DNA from: an uncultured Collinsella sp.
GTDB taxonomy: Bacteria; Actinomycetota; Coriobacteriia; Coriobacteriales; Coriobacteriaceae
Length of the DNA: 9,750 bases
Assembly (NCBI GenBank): GCA_900549195.1
Contig: URNK01000060.1
Coordinates: forward strand, 1-9,750
Reading direction: 5' to 3'
The notes below the pieces were generated by a model, which was given only the letters and a program-made list of their open reading frames with translations, searched no databases and was not told the DNA's origin. Shown piece by piece: positions 1 to 6,404 of the stretch. The translations under genes and the position numbers were made by a program. Numbering within the stretch: the stretch's first letter is position 1; every line of letters begins with the position of its first letter.

Positions 1-664
1 CCGTGGGAACCGAATCGACCGGGTTCTTGTGGACAACGCCCGGAATCTCGTCGATGACGGTATCGAGCATGGTGTCCTTTTGCCCGAGGACCGTAGCGCC
101 GCTAAAGTCGCTGAGCTTGGTCGCATTCTGGTAGGGCGAGCCCTCTTTTACGAACAGGCCAAAGTAACCGATAAAGTACGGGTCGGAAAAGCCGACGGAC
201 TCCTCGCGCTCGGGCGTGGCGCTCATACCGGCGATGATGAGGTCGATCTGGCCGTTGTTGAGCGAGTCGATAAGGCCCGAGAAGCTCTGTTTGACGGCAA
301 CGGGCTCGCCGCCGAGGGCCTTGCAGACGATCTTGGCGATCTGCACGTCGTAACCATCGGCATAGGCGCCCTGCACGTTGTCGATGGGGATGGTGTACTC
401 GCTGGCTTCGGAGACCTGCCAGTTGTACGGGGCGTAGGCTGCCTCCATGCCAATGCGGATCTTATCCTTGCCGATCACGGAATCGGACAGGTCGTCGCGA
501 CCGCCGCCCGTCGTGGGCTGAACTACTTCCAGCGTGGAGGGGCGCTGGCAACCGGCAAGTGCGCCGGCGACGACAGAAGCGCTCGCAGCGAGAGCATTGC
601 CCAAAAAGATGCGACGGCTGCATATCGGCTGGACATGCATGCCGCGCTGTTGTCGAGATTGCAT
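1..664 (-). CDS. Amino-acid-type ABC transporter substrate-binding lipoprotein (family 3), 3' truncated
   Basis: The first 221 residues are present; the rest lies beyond the left edge. It should capture a polar amino acid or similar small solute outside the membrane and pass it to an ABC permease. The family is recognised by IRIGMEAAYAPYNW (69-82), GYDVQIAK (104-111), SFSGLIDSLNNGQIDLIIAGMS (near 127-148) followed by TPERE, and FSDPYF (159-164), all typical of SBP_bac_3 proteins. The N-terminus reads SRRIFLG (16-22), close to the twin-arginine consensus SRRxFLK, then an Ala-rich hydrophobic stretch and a lipobox LAGC with the lipidated Cys at 39. This suggests Tat export followed by lipid anchoring (inference). 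Start: ATG at 664 has an upstream AGGGAAGG with good spacing; a second in-frame ATG lies at 640. The permease and ATPase partners are not in the window. The substrate cannot be read from the sequence. Confidence 0.9.
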   Translation of the reverse strand, partial: MQSRQQRGMHVQPICSRRIFLGNALAASASVVAGALAGCQRPSTLEVVQPTTGGGRDDLSDSVIGKDKIRIGMEAAYAPYNWQVSEASEYTIPIDNVQGAYADGYDVQIAKIVCKALGGEPVAVKQSFSGLIDSLNNGQIDLIIAGMSATPEREESVGFSDPYFIGYFGLFVKEGSPYQNATKLSDFSGATVLGQKDTMLDTVIDEIPGVVHKNPVDSVPT

Positions 665-823
665 CTGGTGCCTTCCCTATTTCGTTTTGCTGACAATAAG
701 ACAGGATATACGCCCGCAACCAGCAGCGCGGCATGTGCGCGAAAAATTAATAGACACACGAGGACGATTGGCACAAAGCAACCTGTCCCCCCATGCACCA
801 AACCCTTGACGGAAACGGCGACG
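665..823. other. Leader region of the binding-protein gene, no gene seen
   Basis: These 159 bases upstream of the minus-strand lipoprotein gene are more AT-rich than the flanking genes. I see no convincing coding frame. Some AT-rich hexamers on the minus strand (for example TATTGT near the gene) could be a -10 element, but no -35 at a normal distance convinces me. Together with the structured element to the right it makes up the roughly 325-base gap between the binding-protein gene and the epimerase. Confidence 0.4.
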
Positions 824-992
824 CCGATGTTTTGACAATGCCAGCGAGCGCCGCCTAAAGCGAACAAGTTGGCATGAAAAAGGCAAGGCATAGACCTTCT
901 GGTCATGCCCTGCCTTTTGAATGACAAATTGTCGCTCTGGGCGGCGCGCAGCGTCGACCGATTCGCCGTTCGTTAGAACGGCGGAACCTCTA
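824..992 (+). ncRNA. Structured intergenic element, copy A (putative ncRNA or ssDNA hairpin element)
   Basis: The element opens with CCGATGTTTTG (824-834) and a 13-base spacer ending CAGCGA. Helix 1 pairs 848-867 with 929-947 and has one bulged A at 863. Helix 2 pairs 870-875 with 921-926 with one G-A mismatch. A tandem G-A step (876-877 with 919-920) follows. The apical helix pairs 878-896 with 901-918 and is capped by GACC-TTCT-GGTC. The linker GCAGCGTCGA (948-957) leads to a terminal hairpin (964-971 with 976-983, loop GTTA), then CTAG. The same order recurs in copy B with compensated base pairs. The strand is inferred from the G-A steps, which would be C-T mismatches on the other strand. 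The right end touches the epimerase stop codon. No T-run follows, so it is not an ordinary terminator. Function unknown. Confidence 0.6.
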
Positions 993-1883
993 GAGCAAGG
1001 TGACGCTAAAGCTACGTTTATCGGTAGCGCCGGGGGCCAGCGTAATGGTGTTGACCTTGTGCTCAAAGACATCGTCCTCGGTGTCCATGGTGGTGTGGCC
1101 GGTCCAGGGTTCGAGCGCCACAAACGGAGCGTCGTTGGCGGCAGACCACACGCCGATGTACTTAAAGCCCTCAAAGTCGATCTTGACGCCGTGGCCCGAC
1201 TTGCGGCCGCGCAGTGTGAGCGTGGAGCCCGGAGTATCGGTGAACATGATGGCATCGTTATCGAAGCTGCGGTGCGTGATGGGCAGCACGTCCGAGTTAT
1301 CGGGCGCCTTGTAGCTGCCCTCGAACGTCATAAGACCGTCGGGCGTGATGATGGGAGCCTCGTTGGTCCAAGCCTCGGTAAACGCCAACTCGTAATCCTC
1401 GAACGCCTCGTCCTCGGCACCGGGGGCGGGCACGTTAAATGCGGGGTGGCCGCCCACCGAGAACGGCAGGTCCACGTCGCCGGTGTTGGTGACGGCAAAG
1501 GTCTGCGTGAGGGTGGCGTCGCCGGTCAAGGCATAGGTCATGTTGAGCTTAAAGTGGAACGGGAACGCCTTGAGCGACTCGGGCGTATCGGTAATCTCGT
1601 ACGTTACCGAGGAGCCGTCCTCCGAAACCTCGACCAGCTTGTGCTCGACAATGCGCGCGAGTCCGTGGCGCGGCATCTCGCAGGTACCGGCCGCAGACGT
1701 TGCCGTGTTGTTGCGCAGCGAGCCCACAATGGGGAACAGGATGGGCGCGTGCTTGCCCCAAAAGGCGGGGTCGCCCTGCCACAGATACTCGTTGCCGTTG
1801 AGGGCAAGGCTCGTGAGCTGGGCGCCCATGGAATCGATGGCCGCGGTGAGGCCGCCGCGCTTGATGGTAGTGACGGTAGACAT
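990..1883 (-). CDS. Aldose 1-epimerase family protein (LacX-like)
   Basis: A 297-residue cytoplasmic protein of the galactose-mutarotase fold, expected to interconvert alpha and beta anomers of a hexose or a hexose phosphate. Visible family landmarks are the N-terminal GAQLTSLALNGNEYLW (20-35), FPIVGSLRNN (50-59), RHG with His73, GGHPAFN with His146, and ALEPWTG with Glu258. The two His and the Glu match the catalytic residues of the family. The length fits the LacX-like branch. Start: an in-frame ATG exists at 1907, but ATG at 1883 is preceded by GGAGGAAGTAGC, a strong ribosome binding site, so the shorter form is preferred. It lies 113 bases downstream of the membrane-protein gene on the same strand; an inverted repeat sits in that gap. 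The sugar substrate cannot be told from sequence, and no sugar-pathway neighbours are present. Confidence 0.93.
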   Translation of the reverse strand: MSTVTTIKRGGLTAAIDSMGAQLTSLALNGNEYLWQGDPAFWGKHAPILFPIVGSLRNNTATSAAGTCEMPRHGLARIVEHKLVEVSEDGSSVTYEITDTPESLKAFPFHFKLNMTYALTGDATLTQTFAVTNTGDVDLPFSVGGHPAFNVPAPGAEDEAFEDYELAFTEAWTNEAPIITPDGLMTFEGSYKAPDNSDVLPITHRSFDNDAIMFTDTPGSTLTLRGRKSGHGVKIDFEGFKYIGVWSAANDAPFVALEPWTGHTTMDTEDDVFEHKVNTITLAPGATDKRSFSVTLL

Positions 1884-1903
1884 GCTACTTCCTCCAAAAG
1901 TAA

Positions 1904-1926
1904 ACAATAGTGTCGAGGGCTATTGT
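1904..1926. promoter_or_regulatory. Short inverted repeat upstream of the epimerase gene, possible operator
   Basis: ACAATAG (1904-1910) and CTATTGT (1920-1926) form 7-base perfect arms around a 9-base spacer, about 20 bases upstream of the epimerase start and just outside its ribosome binding site. Position and symmetry would suit a repressor site or a small leader hairpin. No regulator is identified, and a chance repeat of this size is possible. Confidence 0.3.
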
Positions 1927-1996
1927 CCCACTCTTGGCGACGGGACGGGACGGCAGGCGATTATTGAGTAGCCATAGCGGAATGAGCGGCGAGCGC

Positions 1997-2866
1997 CTAC
2001 TGGGTATCCACGTAAAGGTCGAACCCGCCCTGCGGTGTGGTGTCGACCGCGTCGGGCGCCTGTGAGTTGAAGTTCACGGGGACCATGCGCTTTGAGGCGC
2101 GGAAGCGCGTGCCGTCGGTGGCGACGGGCGGTTCATCGACGGTGAGCTCGTAGTCGCCGGGCTTAAGTTCGATGCCGTCACCAGCGGAATTGACGTATTG
2201 ATACTCGTCAATCGTCTGCCCTTTGAGCGTGCGCCCCACGATGTAGATGAGCATTTGGCTGTCGCCGCGCGCGGTGTCCCACGTCGCGCCGTCCTTGACC
2301 TCGACCGACACATGTACCGAGCGCGTGCGGCCGAGCGATTGCTCGATAGACATCTCGACCTTGGCGGCGTCTTTTCGCTGTTGTTCAACATGGCTCCAGA
2401 CGTTTCCAATTACCGAGCATGCGATAACGCCGGCCATGAAGGCGATAAGGATGGGGCCGAGCGGAGAACGGCGGCCCGCGTCTTCCTCACGAGCCAGGTC
2501 GGGGCGATGTGTGGGCGCAGGCGCCTGGGCGCCTTGCGCGGGCACGTCGAGAATGCTGAAAGATGCCGTACTGCCGGGGTCGATGGTGTGGCGCGGCTGC
2601 GGGGTCTTGGCCGGCGAGATGGACATGTCCGCCGGCTCATCGAGTGTGGCCGTGGCATCGGCCTTGGCCTCGTCTGCCTCGGCCTGGGCCCAAGCTTGTT
2701 CGAAGGTCAGGGGCTCGACAGGGTCGAGGGCGGCGTCCGAGTCGGCGGCGACGTCGTTGCCGGTCTCGTCCTCGTCGCTCGACACGTCACGCGGCGCGGG
2801 CTCGTCCCACCCCTCGTCCGGAGTCTCACCCTCGCTATACCACCATTCAAAGTTATCGATATCCAT
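1997..2866 (-). CDS. Hypothetical single-pass membrane protein with long acidic N-terminal region
   Basis: I do not recognise this 289-residue protein. It starts MDIDNFEWWYSEGE, a Trp/Tyr-rich head, followed by a long region (about 11-130) rich in Asp, Glu, Ala and Pro that is probably disordered and cytoplasmic. One membrane helix is evident at about 136-157 (LGPILIAFMAGVIACSVIGN). RR just before it (132-133) suggests an N-inside, C-outside topology by the positive-inside rule. Outside is a compact domain of roughly 130 residues with beta-like stretches: SVHVSVEVKDGATWDT (183-198), QMLIYIVG (204-211), a YQYV segment, then LKPGDYELTVDEPP (234-247). The start ATG has only a weak AAGGGG upstream. 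The epimerase gene follows on the same strand. A cell-surface or signalling role is possible, but nothing in the sequence fixes it. Confidence 0.8.
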   Translation of the reverse strand: MDIDNFEWWYSEGETPDEGWDEPAPRDVSSDEDETGNDVAADSDAALDPVEPLTFEQAWAQAEADEAKADATATLDEPADMSISPAKTPQPRHTIDPGSTASFSILDVPAQGAQAPAPTHRPDLAREEDAGRRSPLGPILIAFMAGVIACSVIGNVWSHVEQQRKDAAKVEMSIEQSLGRTRSVHVSVEVKDGATWDTARGDSQMLIYIVGRTLKGQTIDEYQYVNSAGDGIELKPGDYELTVDEPPVATDGTRFRASKRMVPVNFNSQAPDAVDTTPQGGFDLYVDTQ

Positions 2867-2907
2867 ACGGGGCGCCCCTTAGGCCTCGCAAATAAACACT
2901 CGCTAGT

Positions 2908-2913
2908 TTTATA
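2908..2913 (-). promoter_or_regulatory. Possible -10 element of the membrane-protein gene
   Basis: TATAAA on the minus strand lies about 40 bases upstream of the start at 2866 in a locally AT-rich patch. No good -35 hexamer is found at 16-18 bases, so this is a weak prediction. Confidence 0.3.
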
Positions 2914-2952
2914 CCCCCAGACGACACCGAAGCTCACCCGCGCCGGACACAA

Positions 2953-3017
2953 AAACCGTCACAACATTCGACGCTTTTCCTCGATTTCGAGATTTTCGCC
3001 GAATGTTGTGACGGTTT
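2953..3017. repeat. Nested palindrome with 18-base perfect arms
   Basis: AAACCGTCACAACATTCG (2953-2970) pairs perfectly with its reverse complement at 3000-3017. The 29-base loop contains a second palindrome, CTCGATTTCGAG, at its centre. It lies between divergent genes (membrane protein and MFS transporter), so it is not a shared terminator, and no T-run follows either arm. It could form a cruciform, a strong hairpin in either transcript, or a paired protein site. A similar design occurs at 4908-4971. Confidence 0.8.
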
Positions 3018-3037
3018 GGGCGACTGGCCGGCAGCGC

Positions 3038-3070
3038 AATGCGACAAAGGGACTGTCTCTTTGTCACATT
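3038..3070. repeat. 33-base REP-like palindrome, copy 1
   Basis: Arms of 15 bases around CTG: AATGCGACAAAGGGA (3038-3052) against TCTCTTTGTCACATT (3056-3070), with one C-A mismatch and one G-T. The same palindrome occurs at 4975-5007 and 6523-6555, always with CTG rather than CAG at the centre on the plus strand. It lies about 58 bases upstream of the MFS start. Confidence 0.85.
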
Positions 3071-3079
3071 CTGTTAGAG

Positions 3080-3107
3080 TTGCAGGGATTGAATCCCGCT
3101 TATTAAT
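3080..3107 (+). promoter_or_regulatory. Possible promoter of the MFS-phosphatase operon
   Basis: TTGCAG (3080-3085) and ATTAAT or TATTAA (around 3101-3107) are separated by 15-16 bases, slightly short for a sigma70-type promoter. The expected start point, near 3113, is close to the GGAG ribosome binding site and leaves a very short leader. Confidence 0.4.
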
Positions 3108-3127
3108 GCGACATTGGAGTGACAGCC

Positions 3128-4369
3128 TTGACCGCCGCAACCACGCCTAAAAGCAAGTCAACCGCCGCCGCGCTTTCACCTGCGCGCACCAATCTTTGCC
3201 TGGCGCTGCTCGTGTTGTTAGGTTTTTCGCTCGGCTGCTCGGAGTTCGTGGTCATCGGCATCGAGAGCGACCTGGCGACGGAGCTCGGCATATCGCTTGC
3301 CACCGCAGGCCAGCTCATCAGCGTGTTTGCGCTTGTCTACGCCATCGCCACGCCGGTGCTTGCGCTCAGCACGGGACGTTTTCGCCGCTACCAGCTGCTC
3401 GTGTGCTACAGCATCGTCTTTGTGCTCGGCAACCTGGTCATGGCGTTGGCGCCCAACTTCCAGGTGCTGTTTATCTCGCGCATCATCCTGGGCTCCGTCT
3501 CTGGCGCACTGCTCGCTGTGGGTGTGACGTACATCCCCGAGCTGCTGTCCCCGCAGCAAACTTCGTTTGCCATCTCGGTGGTATATGGTGCGTTTTCCGT
3601 GGCAATGGTCTTTGTCACTTCGATCGGCAAGTTTGTGGCCGACACACTCGATTGGCACGTGGCCATGTACGGCACGCTGGCCTTTGCCGTTCTGATCTGC
3701 GGAGCGCTCGTGATGTTTATGCCGCGCGCTGGGCAAACCGACGAACCTGCCACCTTTCGCGAGCAGGCGGGGCTGCTGCGCGAACCGAGCATCATCACCG
3801 GCATGCTCATCTTTTTGTTTGGCGTGGGCTCGGTCTATGTGTTCTACGGCTACGTGGCGCCTTATCTTGAGCAGGTGCTGGGCATGGGCACGGTCGAAGC
3901 CAGTACCACGCTCATGGCCTACGGCGTGTTCTGCCTGATCTCGAACATCCTGGGCGGATGGATCGATGCTCGCTTTGGCATGAAGGCGCTACTCGTGACG
4001 TTTGTGCTGCAGGCTGCAGCGTTACTCGGACTGTTTGCTGTGGGCGGCACCATGCCGCTCGCGCTGGTCTTTGTCTTTAGCCTGGCGCTGCTCATGTACC
4101 TGTTCTCGGTGTCGTGCATCACGCACTTTATGGACGTGGCACGCAGCCGCCATCCCAAGTCGATGGTACTCGCAAGTTCGGTTGAGCCCATGGCGTTTAA
4201 CGTCGGCATCTCGTTTGGCACCGCAGTGGGCGGCGCCGTGGTAAGCAGCGTTGGCATTGCATATGTAGGCGCAGTGGGTGCCGCGTTCTCGCTTGTGGCC
4301 TGGGTGCTTACGCTGGTGACGATTAAGTTGGCTCGCTGGGAACGCAAGAGGGCGATGGCGCAGGCGTAG
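3128..4369 (+). CDS. MFS transporter, DHA1-type drug or sugar efflux permease
   Basis: A 413-residue polytopic membrane protein with about 12 helices in two halves separated by a hydrophilic loop (about 199-221). It probably exports a drug, sugar or metabolite by proton antiport (family knowledge). SEFVVIGIESDLATELGIS (38-56) followed by AGQLISVFALVYAIATP (60-76) and TGRFRR (82-87, a variant of MFS motif A) place it near the AraJ/YdhP-type DHA1 exporters. FISRIILGSVSGALLAVG (115-132) is the motif B/C region. Start: TTG at 3128 has GGAG eight bases upstream. An upstream in-frame GTG at 3119 overlaps that GGAG and has no ribosome binding site, so TTG is preferred, though GTG is not excluded. 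The phosphatase gene starts 45 bases after the stop and is probably cotranscribed. The substrate is unknown. Confidence 0.92.
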   Translation: MTAATTPKSKSTAAALSPARTNLCLALLVLLGFSLGCSEFVVIGIESDLATELGISLATAGQLISVFALVYAIATPVLALSTGRFRRYQLLVCYSIVFVLGNLVMALAPNFQVLFISRIILGSVSGALLAVGVTYIPELLSPQQTSFAISVVYGAFSVAMVFVTSIGKFVADTLDWHVAMYGTLAFAVLICGALVMFMPRAGQTDEPATFREQAGLLREPSIITGMLIFLFGVGSVYVFYGYVAPYLEQVLGMGTVEASTTLMAYGVFCLISNILGGWIDARFGMKALLVTFVLQAAALLGLFAVGGTMPLALVFVFSLALLMYLFSVSCITHFMDVARSRHPKSMVLASSVEPMAFNVGISFGTAVGGAVVSSVGIAYVGAVGAAFSLVAWVLTLVTIKLARWERKRAMAQA

Positions 4370-4414
4370 ATGCGATACTCGAGCTCGATGATGGCGATCG
4401 AAAGGAAACCGCAT

Positions 4415-4861
4415 ATGCAACGTGTACTGTTTATCTGCTATGGAAACATCTGCCGCTCGACGATGGCCGAGTCGGTGTTTACCGAGCTCGTGCGCCGCGC
4501 TGGGCGCGAGGCGGAGTTTGCCATCGATTCCGCGGCGACCTCGACCGAGGAGATCGGCAACCCGCCACACCACAGTACCGTTGCCAAGCTACGCGAGGTC
4601 GGGATTCCCGTCGTCGCACATCGCGCACGTCAGGTACGTCGCGCGGAGTATGGCGACTGGGACCACATTGTCTATATGGACGACGAGAACGCCCGCGCCC
4701 TGTACCGAATTTTTGGGAAGGACCCCGATGGCAAGATCTCGCGCCTGCTCGATTGGACCGATCGCCCCGGCGACGTGGCCGACCCCTGGTACACCGGCAA
4801 TTTCGACGCCACCTACCGCGATGTACTCGCCGGTTGCACCGCCATGCTCGAGCAGCTGTAG
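4415..4861 (+). CDS. Low-molecular-weight protein-tyrosine phosphatase
   Basis: A 148-residue cytoplasmic phosphatase that removes phosphate from tyrosine side chains through a cysteinyl-phosphate intermediate. The P-loop CYGNICRS places the nucleophile Cys8 and Arg14 (CX5RS) at the very N-terminus as usual for the family. The general-acid Asp lies in DPWY (Asp123), near the C-terminus. Length is normal. Start: the frame is open back to an ATG at 4370, directly after the MFS stop, but ATG at 4415 is preceded by AAAGGAAACCGCAT, a good ribosome binding site, and puts the P-loop at the standard distance. It probably shares a transcript with the MFS gene. No tyrosine kinase or capsule gene is nearby, so its target is unknown. 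An arsenate-reductase role is less likely because the family's paired redox cysteines are not evident. Confidence 0.95.
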   Translation: MQRVLFICYGNICRSTMAESVFTELVRRAGREAEFAIDSAATSTEEIGNPPHHSTVAKLREVGIPVVAHRARQVRRAEYGDWDHIVYMDDENARALYRIFGKDPDGKISRLLDWTDRPGDVADPWYTGNFDATYRDVLAGCTAMLEQL

Positions 4862-4907
4862 GCGCTCGGGCGGCGCGGGCATACGGGCCACGCCATCGGC
4901 ATAAAAC

Positions 4908-4971
4908 GAGCGTGGATTTTCTCCCACTTTGAGCGTTCGAGTGCGCTCTAAACGGGAGAAAATCCACGCTC
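4908..4971. repeat. Nested palindrome with 18-base perfect arms between convergent genes
   Basis: GAGCGTGGATTTTCTCCC (4908-4925) pairs perfectly with 4954-4971. The 28-base loop holds an inner stem, GAGCG (4931-4935) with CGCTC (4944-4948). It lies between the phosphatase and the ATPase, which converge, so it could slow both transcripts, but no T-run follows the arms. The next REP-like palindrome begins three bases later. Confidence 0.8.
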
Positions 4972-4974
4972 ATG

Positions 4975-5007
4975 AATGTGACAAAGGGACTGCCCCTTTG
5001 CCACATC
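4975..5007. repeat. 33-base REP-like palindrome, copy 2
   Basis: AATGTGACAAAGGGA (4975-4989), CTG, then CCCCTTTGCCACATC (4993-5007). The arms have decayed slightly compared with the copy at 6523-6555. It sits 12 bases from the ATPase stop codon and may act as a hairpin at the 3' end of that transcript. Confidence 0.85.
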
Positions 5008-5018
5008 CGGGACTGGCC

Positions 5019-6380
5019 CTAGACCGGCTTGACCTCCAGCTTTATCCCCTCGGCGCAGGAGTCGCCCAAAACATCCGAAAGGGCCCAGGTCGCATATAGC
5101 GGCAAATAGAGAACCGCTCCGTTGCGCTCAACGTTGCCTCTCGAGAAAACAATCCCGAGCCTTACGCCATATTCAGCCGTATCAAGCACATGACCGAGCG
5201 CAGCGTGCGCGTGGTAATAGGAGCCCGATTTAACCTCGATCGGAACAGCCGTCCCATCCGGCCCATCGACCACAAAGTCCACTTCACCGCGCTTTTTTGT
5301 CTGATAGTAGTAAAGCTGGCGATTTTGGGCAGCCAGCTGCTGGGCCACCACGTTTTCGTAAATGCCGCCCAGATTGGGCTCCTTGCTATCAAGATACGCC
5401 GCTTGGGCGACTCCAACGGGGTAGCGCGCCATCAACATGCCCGTATCCGATTGGTATAGCTTGAACTGCGATGGCCGTGCCGTCTTGAGCAGGGGCGACT
5501 TTGGCTCGGTTACGATATCGGCTTTGAGAGCAACGCCGGCATCGACAAGCCAGACAAAATCTCGCTGGTACTTCTCATAATGCGCCTTGGGGTCAATGGA
5601 ATTGAGCACGAAACGCTTGTGTTCGCCCTCAAGCATAATGGGGAGCTGATCGTAGATGCTCTGCACCTGAAGGGCACGCCCGCTTGCATACTTGGAAATA
5701 TCCCGTCGGTACTGTTCGTTGAGCTCGGACTGTAGCTGACGAACAGAGGCAAGGTCGCCCTGCGTGTCAAGGAAACGCTGCACGACCTCCGGCATTCCGC
5801 CGACAACGGTATAGGTCCTGAAGTTTGCCATCATCGCGTCATGAATGTAATCAGGAATGGGCCTCTCGCTGATACACGCGTCACGTATCGTTTGGCGAGC
5901 CCCCTCGCTCACCCCGGTTGCCCAGCAAAACTCCTCAAAATCGAGCGGGAACATCCTAAGCTCGTGGACATACCCCACGGGATAGGACCTGACGCCCTTG
6001 AACTGGGTCCCGAGCATTGACCCCGAAAACGCCCAGCGGCACCTCCCGTCCTCTACAAGGAACTTTGCCATCGTCATGATGTCGGGGGCCTCTTGGACCT
6101 CATCGATAAACACGAGCGTTTTGCCTGGTGCAATCGACTTTCCCGAAAGAAGCGTCACCCTGCTGATGAAATCATCGGCATTCCGCGCCTCGAGAAGAGC
6201 ATCTTTTGCCTGGCGATTTTCCATGAGATTGAGCTCGATGTAGGTTGCATGGCTGGCTTTGCCAAATGCGCGAATCGAATAGCTTTTGCCGATCTGGCGA
6301 GAACCCGTGATGAATAAGGCCTTTTGCTCGGCAGACTTCAGCCAACGCTCCAGCTCTGCCGCTATTTTCCTGCGCAGCAT
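5019..6380 (-). CDS. AAA ATPase with C-terminal DUF4143 / nuclease-like domain
   Basis: A 453-residue P-loop ATPase of the AAA_14-DUF4143 type. Walker A is GSRQIGKS (26-33), Walker B LVFIDEVQ (89-96), and a sensor-like FSGSMLG (118-124) follows. The C-terminal part contains GEVDFVVD (365-372) and PIEVKSG (380-386). Asp368 and Glu382-x-Lys384 resemble the catalytic pattern of PD-(D/E)xK nucleases, as in many members of this family. Its cellular role is not established; these genes are numerous and patchily spread in gut bacteria and are often suspected of defence or mobile-element roles. Start: ATG at 6380 follows GGGGAGAGCCT, a strong ribosome binding site; an in-frame start at 6404 lacks one. 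It is monocistronic, flanked on both sides by REP-like palindromes and preceded by an AT-rich promoter region, consistent with an acquired cassette (inference). Confidence 0.93.
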   Translation of the reverse strand: MLRRKIAAELERWLKSAEQKALFITGSRQIGKSYSIRAFGKASHATYIELNLMENRQAKDALLEARNADDFISRVTLLSGKSIAPGKTLVFIDEVQEAPDIMTMAKFLVEDGRCRWAFSGSMLGTQFKGVRSYPVGYVHELRMFPLDFEEFCWATGVSEGARQTIRDACISERPIPDYIHDAMMANFRTYTVVGGMPEVVQRFLDTQGDLASVRQLQSELNEQYRRDISKYASGRALQVQSIYDQLPIMLEGEHKRFVLNSIDPKAHYEKYQRDFVWLVDAGVALKADIVTEPKSPLLKTARPSQFKLYQSDTGMLMARYPVGVAQAAYLDSKEPNLGGIYENVVAQQLAAQNRQLYYYQTKKRGEVDFVVDGPDGTAVPIEVKSGSYYHAHAALGHVLDTAEYGVRLGIVFSRGNVERNGAVLYLPLYATWALSDVLGDSCAEGIKLEVKPV

Positions 6381-6404
6381 AGGCTCTCCCCTCAGTGTCA
6401 TCAA

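Noticed and set aside
29..835. A 268-codon plus-strand frame opposite the binding-protein gene
   Set aside because: The minus strand here encodes a clear family-3 substrate-binding lipoprotein with its own ribosome binding site; the plus frame has no family features.
948..992. Intrinsic terminator for the epimerase gene at the terminal hairpin of copy A
   Set aside because: A stable stem is present, but no T-run follows it on either strand, and the same module recurs in copy B where no gene ends.
921..1910. A 329-codon open frame on the plus strand opposite the epimerase gene
   Set aside because: It is antisense to a gene with clear catalytic motifs, has low-complexity R/V/G/A-rich composition and matches no family; long antisense frames are usual in GC-rich DNA.
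2198..3106. A 302-codon plus-strand frame across the membrane-protein gene and the following palindromes
   Set aside because: It runs antisense through a better-supported frame and then through palindromic repeats; no domain or ribosome binding site supports it.
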